NCBI GenBank assembly: GCA_035236585.1
Contig: CP141135.1
Coordinates: forward strand, 2,762,001 to 2,826,000
Length of the DNA stretch: 64,000 nt
Direction: 5' to 3'
Source of the DNA: Warburgia ugandensis
Taxonomy: Eukaryota > Streptophyta > Magnoliopsida > Canellales > Canellaceae
Below the pieces are notes generated by a model. That model saw only the letters and a program-made list of their open reading frames with translations, did not search any database and was not told the origin of the DNA. Of this stretch, positions 20,122-36,940 are shown in pieces. The translations under genes and the position numbers were made by a program. How positions within the stretch are numbered: the first letter of the stretch is position 1; each line of letters starts with the position of its first letter.

Positions 20122-23100
20122 TTCAATACTAGTAGTTGGGAAGATTTTGATTCTTAATAGTTCAAAGAACCAAGGACTAAATTAAAAGTACTTTTGTAAT
20201 CGAAAATACAGTAGTCTGCAAATGTAAAAAGTGATATTTCTTCCAGTCCCTTCCTAAGTATTGGAGAAGTAAGAAGAAACTTTTATCTAAACTAATTTGA
20301 CATATCTTTGGATGAAGTATAGGGTTAGGGGTCATTGACCAAAAGTTGTTACAAATTTCTTAGGCATGACTTATTCGGATTTGAAGTCAACAGAGAGGAC
20401 TTGACCTAGAAGAGAAGACTTTGCACAACAATTGAATGGCTGTCATGTGGCCTAGAAGTTATGGGTTTGAGGTGTGGAAATAGCCTCCAGCAAAATAAAA
20501 GGTAGGGTTGCATACTATAGGCCATTTGTGGTCTACCCCTTCCCAGACCCTGCATACACGGTAGCTTAATGCACCAGGCTACCCAGAGAGGACTTCAATA
20601 CTAGTAGTTGGGATGATTTTGATTCTTAATAGTTCAAATAACCAATGACTAAAATGAAAGAACTTTTGTAACAGAAAATGCAGCAGTCTACAAATGTAAA
20701 ATGTGATATTTCTTCCAGTCCCTTCTTAAGTATTAGAGAAGTAAGAAGAAACTTTTATCTAAACTAATTTCAGGTATCTTTGGATAAAGTAAAGGGTTAG
20801 GGGTCATTGACCAAAAGTGGTTACAAATTTTTAGACATGACTTATTCGGATTTGAAGTCAATAGAGAGGACCTGAACTATAAGACGAGATTTAGCACACC
20901 AATTGAGTTATTACCGTGTGACCTAGAAGTTATGAGATTGAGGTGTGGAAATAGCCTCTAGCAAAATAGAAAGTATGGATGCATACTATAGGCCATTTGT
21001 GGTCTGCCCCTTCCCCAGACCCTGCATACACGGTAGCTTAATGCACAGGGCTACTGAGAGAGGACTTCAATACCAGTAGTCGGGAAGATTTTGATTCTTA
21101 ATAGTTCAAAAGACCAAGGACTAAAATGAAAGTACTTTTGTAACAGAAAATACAGCAGTTTGCAAATGTAAAAAGTGATATTTCTTCCAGTCCCTTCTTA
21201 AGTATTGGAGAAGAAAAAAGAAACTTTTATCTAAACTAATTTCAGGTATCTTTGGATGAAGTAAAGGGTTAGGGGTCATTGCCCAAAAGGTATTACAAAT
21301 TTCTTAGGTGTGACTTATTCGGATTTGATTTCAATAAAGAGGACTTGAACTAGAAGAGGAGACTTGGCACAACAATTGAGTTGTTGCCGTGTAACCTAGA
21401 AGTTATGGGTTTGAGGTGTGGAAATAGCCTCCAGCAAAATAGAAGGTGGGGCTGCAAACTATAGGCCATTTGTCGTCTACCCCTTCCCTAGACCCTGCAT
21501 ACACGGTAGCGTAATGCACCGGGCTACCCAGAGAGGACTTCAATACTAGTAGTTGGGAATATTTTGATTCTTAATAGTTCATAGAACCAAGCTAAAATGA
21601 AAGTACTTTTGCAATAGAAAATGCAACAGTCTGCAAATGTAAAGAGTGATATTTCTTCTAGTCCCTTCTTAAGTATTGGAGAACTAAGAAAAAGCATTTA
21701 TCTTAACTAATTTCAGGTATCTTTGGATAAAGTAAAGGGTTAGGGGTCATTGAGCAAAAGCCATTACAAATTTATTAGGCATGACTTATTCGGATTTGAA
21801 GTCAATAGAGACGACTTGAACTAGAAGAGGTGACTTGGCACAACAATTGAGTTGTTGCTGTGTGACATAGAAGTTATGGTTTTGAGGCGTGGAAAAAGCC
21901 TCTAGCAAAATAGAAGGTAAGGCTACATACTATAGGTCATTTGTGGTCTGCCCCTTCTTGAGACCCCACATACACGGTAGCTTAATGCACCGGGCTACCC
22001 AGAGAGGACTTCAATACTAGTAGTTGAGAAGATTTTGATTCTTAATAATTCAAAGAACTAAGGACTAAAATGAAAGTACTTTTGTAACAGAAAATGCAGC
22101 AGTCTGCAAATGTAAAATGTGATATTTCTTCTAGTCCCTTCTTAAGTATGGGAGATGTAAGAAGAAACTTTTATCTAAACTAATTTCAGGTATCTTTCGA
22201 TGAAGTAAAGGGTTAGGGGTCATTGACCAAAAGGTGTTACAAATTTCTTAGGCATTACTTATTCGGATATGAAGTCAATAGCGAGGACTTGAACTAGAAG
22301 AGGATACTTGTCACAACAATTGAGTTGTTGCCGTGTGACCTAGAAGTTATAGGTTTGAGGTGTGGAAATAGCCTCTAGCAAAATAAAAGGTAGGGCTACA
22401 TACTATAGGTCATTTGTGGTATGCCTCTTCCCCAGACCCTGCATACACGGTAGCTTAATGCACCGGGCTACCCAAAGAAGATTTCAATACTAGTTGGGAA
22501 GATTTTGATTCTTAATAGTTCAAAGAACCAATGACTAAAATGAAAGTACTTTTGTAACAAAAAATACAACAGTTTGTAAATGTAAAAAGTGATATTTCTT
22601 CCAGTCCCTTCTTAAGTATTGGAGAAGTAAGAAGAAACTTTTATCTAAACTAATTTCAATTATCTTTGGATGAAGTAAAGGGTTATGGGTCATTGACCAA
22701 AAGGTGTTACAAATTACTTAGTCATGACTTATTCGGATTTGAAGTCAATAGAGAGAACTTGAACTAGAAGAAGAGACTTGGCACAACAATTGAGTTGTTG
22801 TCGTGTGACCTAGAAGTTATGGGTTTCAGGTGTGGAAACAGCTTCTAGCAAAATAGAAGGTAAAGCTACATACTATAGGGCATTTGTGGTCTACCCCTTC
22901 CCCAAACCCTGCATACACGGTAGCTTAATGCACCGGGCTACCCAGAGAGGACTTCAATACTAGTCGTTGGGAATATTTTGATTCTTAATAGTTCAAATAA
23001 CCAAGGACTAAATTAAAAGTACTTTTGTAATCGAAAATACAGCAGTCTGCAAATGTAAAAAGTGATATTTCTTCCAGTCCCTTCCTAAGTATTGGAGAAG

Positions 23101-26100
23101 TAAGAAGAAACTTTTATCTAAACTAATTTGACGTATCTTTGGATGAAGTAAAGGGTTAGGGGTCATTGACCAAAAGGTGTTACAAATTTCTTGGGCACGA
23201 CTTATTTGGATTTGAAGTCAATAGAGAGGACTTGAACTAGAAGAGGAGACTTGGCACAACAATTGAGTTGTTGCCGTGTGACCTAGAAGTTATGGGTTTA
23301 AGGCGTGGAAACAGCCTCAAGCAAAATAGAAGGTAGGGCTGCATACTATAAGCCATTTATGGTCTGCCCCTTCCCTAGACCCTGCATACACGGTAGCTTA
23401 ATGCACCGGGTTACCCAAAGAGGACTTCAATACTAGTAGTTGGGAAGATTTTGATTCTTAATAGTTCAAAGAACCAAGGACTAAAATGAAAGTTCTTTTG
23501 TAACCGAAAATGCAACAGTCTGCAAATGTAAAATGTGATATTTCTTCCAGTCCCTTCTTAAGTGTGGGAGAAGTAAGAAGAAACTTTTATCTAAACTAAT
23601 TTCAGGTATCTTTGGATGAAGTAAAGGGTTAGGGGTCATTGACCAGAAGGTGTTACAAAATTCTTAAACATGACTTATTCGGATTTGAAGTTAATAGAGA
23701 GGACTTGAACTAGAAGAGGATACTTGGCACAACAATTGAGTTGTTGCGGTGTGACCTAGAAGTTATGGGTTTGAGGCGTGGAAACAGTCTCCAGCAAAAT
23801 AGAAGATAAGGCTACATAGTGTAGGCCATTTGTGGTTTACCCCTTCCCCAGACCCTGCATAAATGGTAGCTTAATGCATCGTGCTACCCAAAGAGGACTT
23901 TAATACTAGTAGTTGGGTAGGTTTTGAGTATTAATAGTTTAAAGAACCAAGAACTAAAATGAAAGTACTTTTGTAACAGAAAATGCATCTGTCTACAAAT
24001 GTAAAAAGTAATATTTCTTCCAGTCCCTTCTTAAGTATTGGAGAAGTAAGAAGAAACTTTTATCTAAACTAATTTCAATTATCTTTGGATGAAGTAAAGG
24101 GTTATAGGTCATTGACCAAAAGGTGTTACAAATTACTTAGGCGTGACTTATTCGGATTTGAAGTCAATAGAGAGGACTTGAACTAGAAGAAGAGACTTGG
24201 CACAACAATTGAGTTGTTGTCATGTGACTTAGAAGTTATGGGTTTCAGGTGTGAAAATAGCCTTTAGCAAAATAGAAGGTAAGGCTACATACTATAGGTC
24301 ATTTGTGGTCTACCCCTTCCCCAAACCTTGCATACAAGGTAGCTTAATGCACCGGGCTACCCAGAGAGGACTTCAATACTAGTAGTTGGTAATATTTTGA
24401 TTCTTAATAGTTCAAAGAGCCAAGGACTAAATTAAAAGTACTTTTGTAATCGAAAATACAGTAGTCTGTAAATGTAAAAAGTGATATTTCTTCCAGTCCC
24501 TTCCTAAGTATTGGAGAAGTAAGAAGAAACTTTTATCTAAACTAATTTGACGTATCTTTGGATAAAGTAAAGGGTTAGGGGTCATTGACCAAAAGGTGTT
24601 ACAAATTTCTTGGGCATGACTTATTCGGATTTGAAGTCAATAGAGAGGACTTGAACTAGAAGAGGAGACTTGGCACAACAATTGAGTTGTTGCCGTGTGA
24701 CCTAGAAGTTATGGGTTTAAGGCGTGGAAACAGCCTCAAGCAAAATAGAAGGTAGGGCTGCATACTATAGGCCATTTGTGGTCTGCCCCTTCCCGAGACC
24801 CTGCATACACGGTAGCTTAATGCACCGGGTTACCCAAAGAGGACTTCAATACTAGTAGTTGGGAAGATTTTGATTCTTAAGAGTTCAAAGAACCTAGGAC
24901 TAAAATGAAAGTTCTTTTGTAACCGAAAATTTAGCAGTCTGCAAATGTAAAATGTGATATTTCTTCCAGTCCCTTCTTAAGTGTGGGAGAAGTAAGAAGA
25001 AACTTTTATCTAAACTAATTTCAGATATCTTTGGATGAAGTAAAGGGTTAGGGCTCATTGACCAAAAGGTGTTACAAAATTCTTAGGCATGACTTATTCG
25101 GATTTGAAGTCAATAGAGAGGACTTGAACTAGAAGAGGAGACTTTGCACAACAATTGAGTTGTTGCGGTGTGACCTAGAAGTTATGGGTTTGCGGTGTGG
25201 AAATAGCCTCCAGCAAAATAGAAGGTAAGGCTGCATACTGTAGGCCATTTGTGGTCTGCCCCTTCCCCAGACCTTGCATACATGGTAGCTTAATGCACCT
25301 TGCTACCCAGAGAGGACTTCAATACTAGTAGTTGGGTAGGTTTTGATTCTTAATAGTTCAAAGAACCAAAGACTAAAATGAAAGTACTTTTGTAACAGAA
25401 AATGCATCTATCTGCAAATGTAAAAAGTAATGTTTCTTCCAGTCCCTTCTTAAGTATTGGAGAAGTAAGAAGAAACTTTTATCTAAACTTATTTCAGGTA
25501 TCTTTAGATGAAGTATTGAGTTATGGGTCATTGACCAAAAGGTGTTACAAATTACTTAAGCATGACTTATTCAGATTTGAAGTCAATAGAGAGGACTTGA
25601 ATTAGAAGAGGAGACTTTGCACAACAATTGAATGGTTGTCGTGTGACCTAGAAGTTATGGGTTTGATGTGTGGAAATAGCCTCCAGCAAAATAGAAGGTA
25701 GGGCTGCATACTATAGGCCATTTGTGGTCTGCCCCTTCCCTGGACGCTGCATACACGGTAGCTTAATGCACCGAGCTACCCAGAGAGGACTTCAATACTA
25801 GTAGTTGAGAAGATTTTGATTCTTAATAGTTCAAATAGCCAATGACTAAAATGAAAGAACTTTTGTAACAGAAAATGCAGCAGTCTACAAATGTAAAATG
25901 TGATATTTCTTCTAGTCCCTTCTTAAGTATGGGAGAAGTAAGAAGAAACTTTTATCTAAACTAATTTCAGGTATCTTTGGATAAAGTAAAGGGTTAGGGG
26001 TCATTGACCAAAAGTTGTTACAAATTTCTTAAGCATGACTTATTCGGATTTGAATTCAACAGAGAGGACCTGAACTATAAGAGGAGACTTGGCACAACAA

Positions 26101-26569
26101 TTGAGTTATTGCCATGTGACCTAGAAGTTATGAGATTGAGGTGTGGAAATAGCCTCTAGCAAAATAGAAGGTAGGGCTGCATACTATAGGCCATTTGTGG
26201 TCTGCTGCTTCCCTAGACCCTGCATACACGGTAACTTAATGCACCAGGCTACCCAAAGAGGACTTCAATACTAGTAGTTGGGAAGATTTTGATTCTTAAT
26301 AGTTCAAAGAACCAAGGACTAAAATAAAAGTACTTTTGTAACAGAAAATGCACCAGCCTGCAAATGTAAAAAGTGATATTTCTTCCAGTCCCTTCTTAAG
26401 TATTGGAGAAGTAAGTAGAAACTTTTATCTAAACTAATTTCAGGTATCTTTGGATGAAGTAAAGGGTTAGAGATTATTGAACAAAAGGTGTTACAAATTT
26501 CTTAGGCATGACTTATTCGGATTTGAAGTCAATAGAGAGGACTTGAACTAGAAGAGGAGACTTGGCACA
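20122..26569 (+). repeat. Satellite array: ~14 units of ~472 bp, each with a SINE-like part
   Basis: Units begin at a gacttcaatactag word near 20122, 20588, 21059, 21533, 22003, 22478, 22948, 23419, 23891, 24366, 24839, 25311, 25785 and 26257 (spacing about 470-475 bp); the last is partial. Each unit has about 290 bp of unique DNA (ttgattcttaatagttcaa, ttcttccagtcccttctt, gtaaagggttaggggtcattg) followed by a full-length Au-like SINE of about 180 bp on the plus strand (cttggcacaacaattgag, gacctagaagttatgggttt, tactataggccatttgtgg, ttccccagaccctgcata, gcaccgggctaccc). Its left edge lies about 30 bp into the last intron of CRK copy 2; its right edge breaks in the SINE head of the last unit. No ORF is conserved across units. 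Confidence 0.95.
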
Positions 26570-28483
26570 TCATGCATTTTTGGAATAATATCAATAGTTG
26601 GACAGATCAAATGAACGTGTAAGAACAAATATGTGTCCCCATGATTGTTCTAACTCACAGTGAGGCGCAGCCTACTGCAGCTGTCTCGTATTTCTTAAAG
26701 GCCGCTAACCCTTCCAGCTGAATTTCTGGCACAAATAGTTTGTCGGCCACTGTGAACAGTGAATGCCATAAAAATGTTCTTTAGTGGAGGATGCTAACCA
26801 TTGACCCGTAATCCCATGAATAGGAGCATAATACCTTTCTAAAAATACCCAAGTGCAGGATCTCAACCATGTCCTACTCTGACACTAAAAACATACCCAA
26901 GTCTTGAAAATTCCAACACCCTAGCATTAGAATGTTCAGAGTTTTGACCCGCCACCGAACCAGCTCAAGTGCATGTGCTAATCCGCCAAGGTTTTCTTTG
27001 AAAATTTGTTTATTATATTAAGCACCATTGGACCCACTCAAAGCCTCAAACAAGTGGACAATAATCCAGTACATCATCAACATTCCATGAGTTAATTAAT
27101 CTTTTTAGCGTCATAATAGATATGGCGGCTAAGGACTTAATTATTAGTGAAACTGTAGTTAAATGGTAGGAGGCGCCTCCTCTAAGCGAACCTGGTCGCA
27201 GGTTCATGATAGCACTTTCTTCGCTGTTGGGGAGATTTCAACTTAGATTTAGGAATAGGATAACTTGTTAGCTAGTGGTTTGCTTAGAAAAAATACAATG
27301 AAACCAGCTAGCTCAACACCGCAAAGGACGCTGCAAATGTTAGCCAGTGGTTTGCTTAGAAAAAACACAATGAAACCAGCTAGCTCAACGCCGCAAAGGA
27401 CGCTGCAAATGTCAAGCCCAGCTCCAGTGGGGACTTGCCCCTCAATGTAGCAAAGTCTGCCGTTGAGTCTGACAGGCCTCACCGAACACGGACCTGCTAT
27501 TTGCAGCCCCTTGCGGCAGCTTCATGTCATTTTCGAAATACGAAATCCAATTCCACAGGTAACAAGTGTGGCCGGCCCATTGTACATTGGGGTAGGCCCT
27601 GCTGATTTACGGCTTCCTATTTGAAATCCGGCTTCAGTATCCGTTTGGCACTTTTCTGCGTCCGGCTCGCTCGTCTCTCATTTTATCAGGGAGAGGGCCC
27701 CTATTAGTAAGTTTGCAAGGAGGTTCGCAGAAATAACCAATAATAAGACGATTCATGTATTGACATTTTGTGCCCATTGGTGTGGATCTCAATCAAAAAC
27801 TACGAAGAAAAAAAAAAGATTCGTTTGCTTGCCTCCTTCCAGCCCATAATGCCTAACTATTATGTTCCCTGTCTCGCTTCAGGGGGGAGAATTGAGGAGT
27901 TTATGTGAGACAACATACAAATACTCCAATAAAATAATGTCTAAGTAGTGTGCTTAATTTTTTAATGAGCCGGCCGATAGCAGAGAAAATAATCCTTCGG
28001 AATAATGCTTAATGGAAAGGTTGCTCAACAAAGCAAATGTCTTGCATTTCTTCTCAGAAACAAACAAAACAATAACCACGATAATAAGAAAAATTAATCA
28101 TAAACTATAGGCCTCCTGTGGTTTTATACGTATTAGTCGTGAAAATCAATTGAATAATGGAAAGATAACGTCGGAGTTCTTAAAGTCATACCTGGAGTTC
28201 CAAATTTGTCATTCTCAACGTATTGACCAAGTCCTAAAAATCATAATAACTAAACCTGATCTGAAAAGGTCTCATAAGATTTTAATAAGTTGTCTTACCC
28301 ACATAGTAAAGTTCAAGTTATTATTTTTGGTCTAATAAATGGATCCCAAAGATCTTCAGAAGATGCTTTCCTTTTTATTTCTTGCATGCCTCCTTTAAGC
28401 AAATTATATTTATTTATTTGAATAATCCATCTTCTACATTTTCTTCCTTTAAAGTAAGGATACACGAGTTACACGCTTGCAAA
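26570..28483. other. Intergenic, no gene supported
   Basis: No kinase exons or transposon domains seen. It contains a 72 bp tandem duplication (27268-27411) and, near 27150-27230, a tRNA-like segment with cgcaggttcatgatagc. The right end is the 3' flank of CRK copy 3. Confidence 0.5.
27268..27411 (-). repeat. 72 bp perfect-register tandem duplication
   Basis: Two adjacent 72 bp units (27268-27339 and 27340-27411) differ at only about three positions. Because 72 is a multiple of three, a minus-strand frame (27249-27482) stays open and encodes ICSVLCGVELAGFIVFFLS twice. No known family is recognised, so it is annotated as a repeat. Confidence 0.8.
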
Positions 28484-31171
<2,688 letters not shown>

Positions 31172-31204
31172 CTTATCACAGAATCTTTTATCAGGATATC
31201 AACG

Positions 31205-31545
31205 AAACTGATATCTTTCCCACCTGTACAGCAGTGGATTTTCTCCATAATGTTGAGGAACCTCCATGGGGACATTCTTCTTTTTCAGCCACTTAATGAC
31301 GTTGGAAGAGTCACCCTCAACAATCAGAGGGGGCATCTGCAAATCTTTCTAGATCTTAAGACCATGGTACTTCAGCTTCAGTAGGATCAGTTCTTTCAAA
31401 CTTCTTGCCAGTTCAAAGAGAAATGACCAGCATGATTCCTGCAAATGGATCCCACACCAGCTGGTTCAGGATTACCAAAACTAGAAGCGTCAAAGTTGAT
31501 CTTAAAGGCTGGAAATGGAGCAGGTTTCCATTGACGGAAGATTTT
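31205..31545 (-). pseudogene. RNase H-like (RVT_3) retroelement relic
   Basis: Minus-strand translation gives WKPAPFPAFKINFDASSFGN, then PEPAGVGSICRNHAGHF, and after stops LIVEGDSSNVIKWLKKKN. The NFDAS...GNP and VEGDS..VI.WL patterns are those of plant RNase H-like domains from non-LTR elements. It is broken by stops and frame changes. It sits exactly where CRK copy 3 loses homology. Confidence 0.75.
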
Positions 31546-32164
31546 AGAATGTTCAGAATGGAGCAAAGGGATCAGAGACCAATGTCTGCAGAGCTGGAAG
31601 CTCTAGTAACGTGGGAAAAGATTATGGCCCTTGGCCCGCCAACATAATCTGAGATTAAATAGAGCAACACAAGACGAAACTGATCTTTTTGAGTTAAGAG
31701 AAACAGCCGTAAACCCAAAATGATCATGGGACCCGATTTTTTGGAGATGAAAACCAGGAATTAAGGACAATGACAAAACAGATTACAAAGAGATTGTGGA
31801 CCCACCAAGCAACGTAATAAGAGACCCACCAAGCAACCCAATCCCTTACACAACGAAAATGTGCTAATTTTCCAAATTTACCAAGGTCATTAGTACACAG
31901 ATTAGCCAACTCCCGGGCTGGCGAGAGAGCTGAGGAAGGCATCAAGAGTCTGGATCTTTGGATAAACATCTATGATTAAGAAGGTGTTGGTTGGCTGTAT
32001 TCTTGTATGAGAATTTGGAGCTGCTGCACGTTACACTTGCACCTCCATTTTCTCTGTTTTTTAGTTTAGTCATAAGTTTTCCTGGCATTTCTCATGCTTA
32101 TTAATAAACTTACCAATCTTTCAAAAATACAAAAATAAAAATACTTTTAGCAAGATAGAGAAAG
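31546..32164. other. Intergenic, nothing recognised
   Basis: No feature supported. A small local repeat of cccaccaagcaa (about 31800 and 31826) is visible. The last bases, gaaag (32160-32164), may be the left target-site copy of the copia insertion. Confidence 0.4.
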
Positions 32165-32643
32165 TCTTGAAAGAGGGAGGTATTTACAAAACTTTGAAGA
32201 AGGCTTTTTGTGGCTGAAAAGTATTTAAAAAGGAAGAAGGGATTTGAAGACTTGAATGGAGGAGAGAGCTTGTAGTAATTCATAAACTTTGGCTTAATAC
32301 AAAAGTGCGAGGAATCATCTCTATTTATACTAGTGGCATATCTTAACCAATGGCTAAGATTGTGCCAACACACTTCTAATCTAATTATTATAAATGACTT
32401 TGTAGAAAACTCTTCAAAAATATCCTACATATTACATCATTCTTTACATCATCTTTTCTAGATATGTTTTACTTCTTACATCATCATTGACATCGTCATC
32501 TTCTAGATATCTTAGATATTTTTTACTATATATTTGTAATATTTCTAGAATTTCTAGGAAGTCTTCTAGAAATAGACCATGGGCTTGAACCAACAAATTG
32601 ATTCTCTTAGCCCAATGGGTCAAATCAAGTTTATCCTCCAACA
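32165..32643 (-). repeat. Copia 3' LTR (left)
   Basis: About 479 bp, close to the right copy but with a small extra tctttacatcat segment near 32440 and a mutated terminal TG. Shared landmarks are gaagaaggctttttg, ctctatttatactag and ttcttagcccaatggg/gatagg. Confidence 0.85.
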
Positions 32644-32658
32644 CCCCCTCTTGATTTT
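32644..32658 (-). promoter_or_regulatory. Copia polypurine tract
   Basis: On the minus strand aaaatcaagaggggg directly precedes the 3' LTR: the expected primer for plus-strand DNA synthesis. Confidence 0.75.
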
Positions 32659-33637
32659 GTAACTCCAAGCATCATTCTTAACTTCTCAAAGACTTCTTGC
32701 TTAAGTGGCTTGGTGAGGATATCAGCAATTTGATCTTGAGATCTTGCATATTTCAAATGAACATCCTTTCTTGCCACAGATTCTCTAATGAAGTGATAGC
32801 GTGTGTCAATATGCTTACTTCAATTATGATAGACTGGATTCTTTGTAAGAGCAAGAGCTTATTTGTTATCAACGTAAATCTTAGTCGCATGTTCTTGTGG
32901 CATGTGTAATTCCTTCAATAAATTTCAAAGCCAAAGGGCATGACACATGCAAGAGGTAGCGGCAACATATTCATCTTCGCAGTTGGACAATGTAACAATT
33001 TATTGCTTTTTTAAAGTCCAAATGAAAGCGGTGTCTCCTATGAAGGAAAGAAATCTAGTTGTACTTTTTCGATCATCTAAATCTTCAGCCTAATCACTGT
33101 TGCTATATCCAATAAGCTTGAGTCTTCACATGAAGAGTAAAAGAGACCATAATCAATAGTCGCCTTCATATATCGCAGAATTCTCTTAGCTGTCTTTAAG
33201 TGGGTTGTTGTAAATGCCTCTATAAAATGACTAACCAATCCTATAACAAATAGGATGTCTGATCTTGTACATGTTAAATACCTTAGGCTTTCAACAAGGC
33301 TCTTGAATTGAGTGGGGTTGACTCTTTCTCCTTCATCATGCTTGGAAAGCTTTGCTCCACATTCCACGGGAGTGCTTATGGGCTTGCATTGCTCTATACC
33401 AAATTTCTTGAGAACTTCCTTTGTGTAGCTTTCTTGAAAGATGAAGATTCCATCATCCATTTGCTTTACCTCTATTTCAAGATAGTAAGACATGAGACTT
33501 ATATCGGTCATCTCAAATTCTTGGCCCATCGCCTTCTTAAAGTCTTCAAATGCACTTGGATTATTTCCTGTAAAAATGAGATCATCCACTTACAAGCATA
33601 CAAGCAAGACATTTTCATTTTTATAAGTCTTTATATA
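32659..33637 (-). pseudogene. Copia RT end and RNase H
   Basis: The frame 33077-33589 encodes DDLIFTGNNPSAFEDFKKAM, QEFEMTDISLMSYYLEIEVK, CKPISTPVE and SLRYLTCTRSDI, typical of copia reverse transcriptase and its tether. Just upstream, LVC-stop-VDD shows a stop codon at the catalytic motif (normally CLYVDD). The RNase H part (32.66-33.07 kb) is only recognisable in pieces. Confidence 0.85.
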
Positions 33638-33642
33638 GAGAG

Positions 33643-35465
<1,823 letters not shown>

Positions 35466-35470
35466 GAGAG

Positions 35471-35980
35471 CATGCTCACTTGGACATTTTATAAAGCCAT
35501 TTTTCATAAAATATTTGTCAATTCTACTATTTCATGCTCTTAGAGCTTGTTTTAAGCCATAAAGCCTTTTTTAATCGAAAAACTTTATCTTCTTCTCCTT
35601 TAATCACATACCCCATGGATTGCCCCACATAAACTTCCTCCTCAGGGAGGCCATTTAAGAATGTGAACTTCACATCCATTTGATGTATTTTCCAATTATT
35701 TTGTGCATCTAAAGAAATAATCAATCTTATAGTCTCTAAGCGAGCAACAGGAGCAAATACCTCTTCACGGTCTATTCCATACCTTTGCTTATAGCCTTTG
35801 GCTACTAATCTTACTTTGTACCTTTCAACCTCTTCTTTTGCATTCGTCTTTGCTTTGTAAACCCACTTTACTCCAATTACCTTTTAGCCTTTTGAAAGAG
35901 TTGTTAGCTCCCAAGTATCATTTCTTTAAATAAACTTAATTTCTTCATCCATAGCTTCTGTCCATTTCTTGTTTTATATC
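35471..35980 (-). pseudogene. Copia reverse transcriptase, N-terminal part
   Basis: Reads [36 protein letters not shown] and KVFRLKKAL, then in another frame YGLKQALRA and NGFIKCPSEHAL, where the solo LTR interrupts. [10 protein letters not shown] carries the first catalytic Asp. Frame changes are present. Confidence 0.85.
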
Positions 35981-36261
35981 ATTTCCTTGATGCCTATAGG
36001 CTCACAATCAACAAATAGACAAAAGAGAGTTAGCTCATTTAAATTGTTCGTTACCTCATAAATTTCTTGTAGGCTTCTAGTTCATGGCATTTTTTCACTT
36101 GAACTTAGAGATGAGTCTTGAAGGGAGGAGGACGATGATGACAATGTAGTTGGGCTTATAGGTTCTTAAACTTCATCTCTTCTTTGAGCTCCTTCTTCTT
36201 CTTCTTCATCTTAAAAAATGGGTAAGAAGTTATAGTCTTCATTGTTCTTCACGTTTTAGTC

Positions 36262-36940
36262 TCATGTGCCTTCTTCATCGAACTCTATATCTTGACTAAT
36301 GACAATCTTTTTTGTGATTGGATTGTACAGCTTGTATCCTGTTGAATGCTTATCATAGTCAATGAAGACATGCTTCTCACTCTTATCATTAAGCTTTATT
36401 TTCTTTTGATTCGGTACATGGACACAAGTGATGCTCCTGAACACCCTCAAGTAAGTAATGGTTGGCTTTCTCCCATTCCATGTTCTTATGGAGTCTTGTT
36501 ATCAACACCTTTAGTGGGGCAACGATTTGAAAGGTAAATTGCACAATCTACCGCTTCGGCCTAAAATTCTTTAGGCATCTTCTTGCTCTTTGGCATACTA
36601 CGAACTATATTTAGAATGGTTCTATTCTTCCTTTTTGCAACTCCATTTTGTTGTAGTGAGTAAGGAACTGTTAAAGGACGGCAAATCCCATTTACTTCAC
36701 AAGATTTATTAAATTCTTTTGAGGTAAATTCACCTCCTTTATCGGATCTTATGGCTTTAATTTCATACCCACTTTCTTTTTCAACCATGGATTTGAATTT
36801 TTTGAAGGCACCAAATGCTTCTGATTTTTCCTTCAAAAAATATATCTAAGTTTTTCGAGAAAAGTCATCAATAAAGAGCAAGAAGTAATTATTCTTACCA
36901 TGAGATCTGAGAGTAATGGGTCCACACAAGTCAATATGGA
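36262..36940 (-). pseudogene. Copia integrase, catalytic core
   Basis: Contains [20 protein letters not shown] (first Asp), a stop, then AIRSDKGGEFTSKEF (second Asp) and SLQQNGVAKRKNRTI. In functional copia integrases the last motif is GVAERKNRT; here the catalytic Glu position is Lys. The C-terminal region (36262-36450) reads RVFRSITCVHVPNQKK. It is inactive. Confidence 0.85.

Noticed and set aside
20122..26569. CRISPR-like or gene-family interpretation of the array
   Set aside because: Units are ~472 bp, directly adjacent and without spacers, carry no conserved frame, and the host is a plant.
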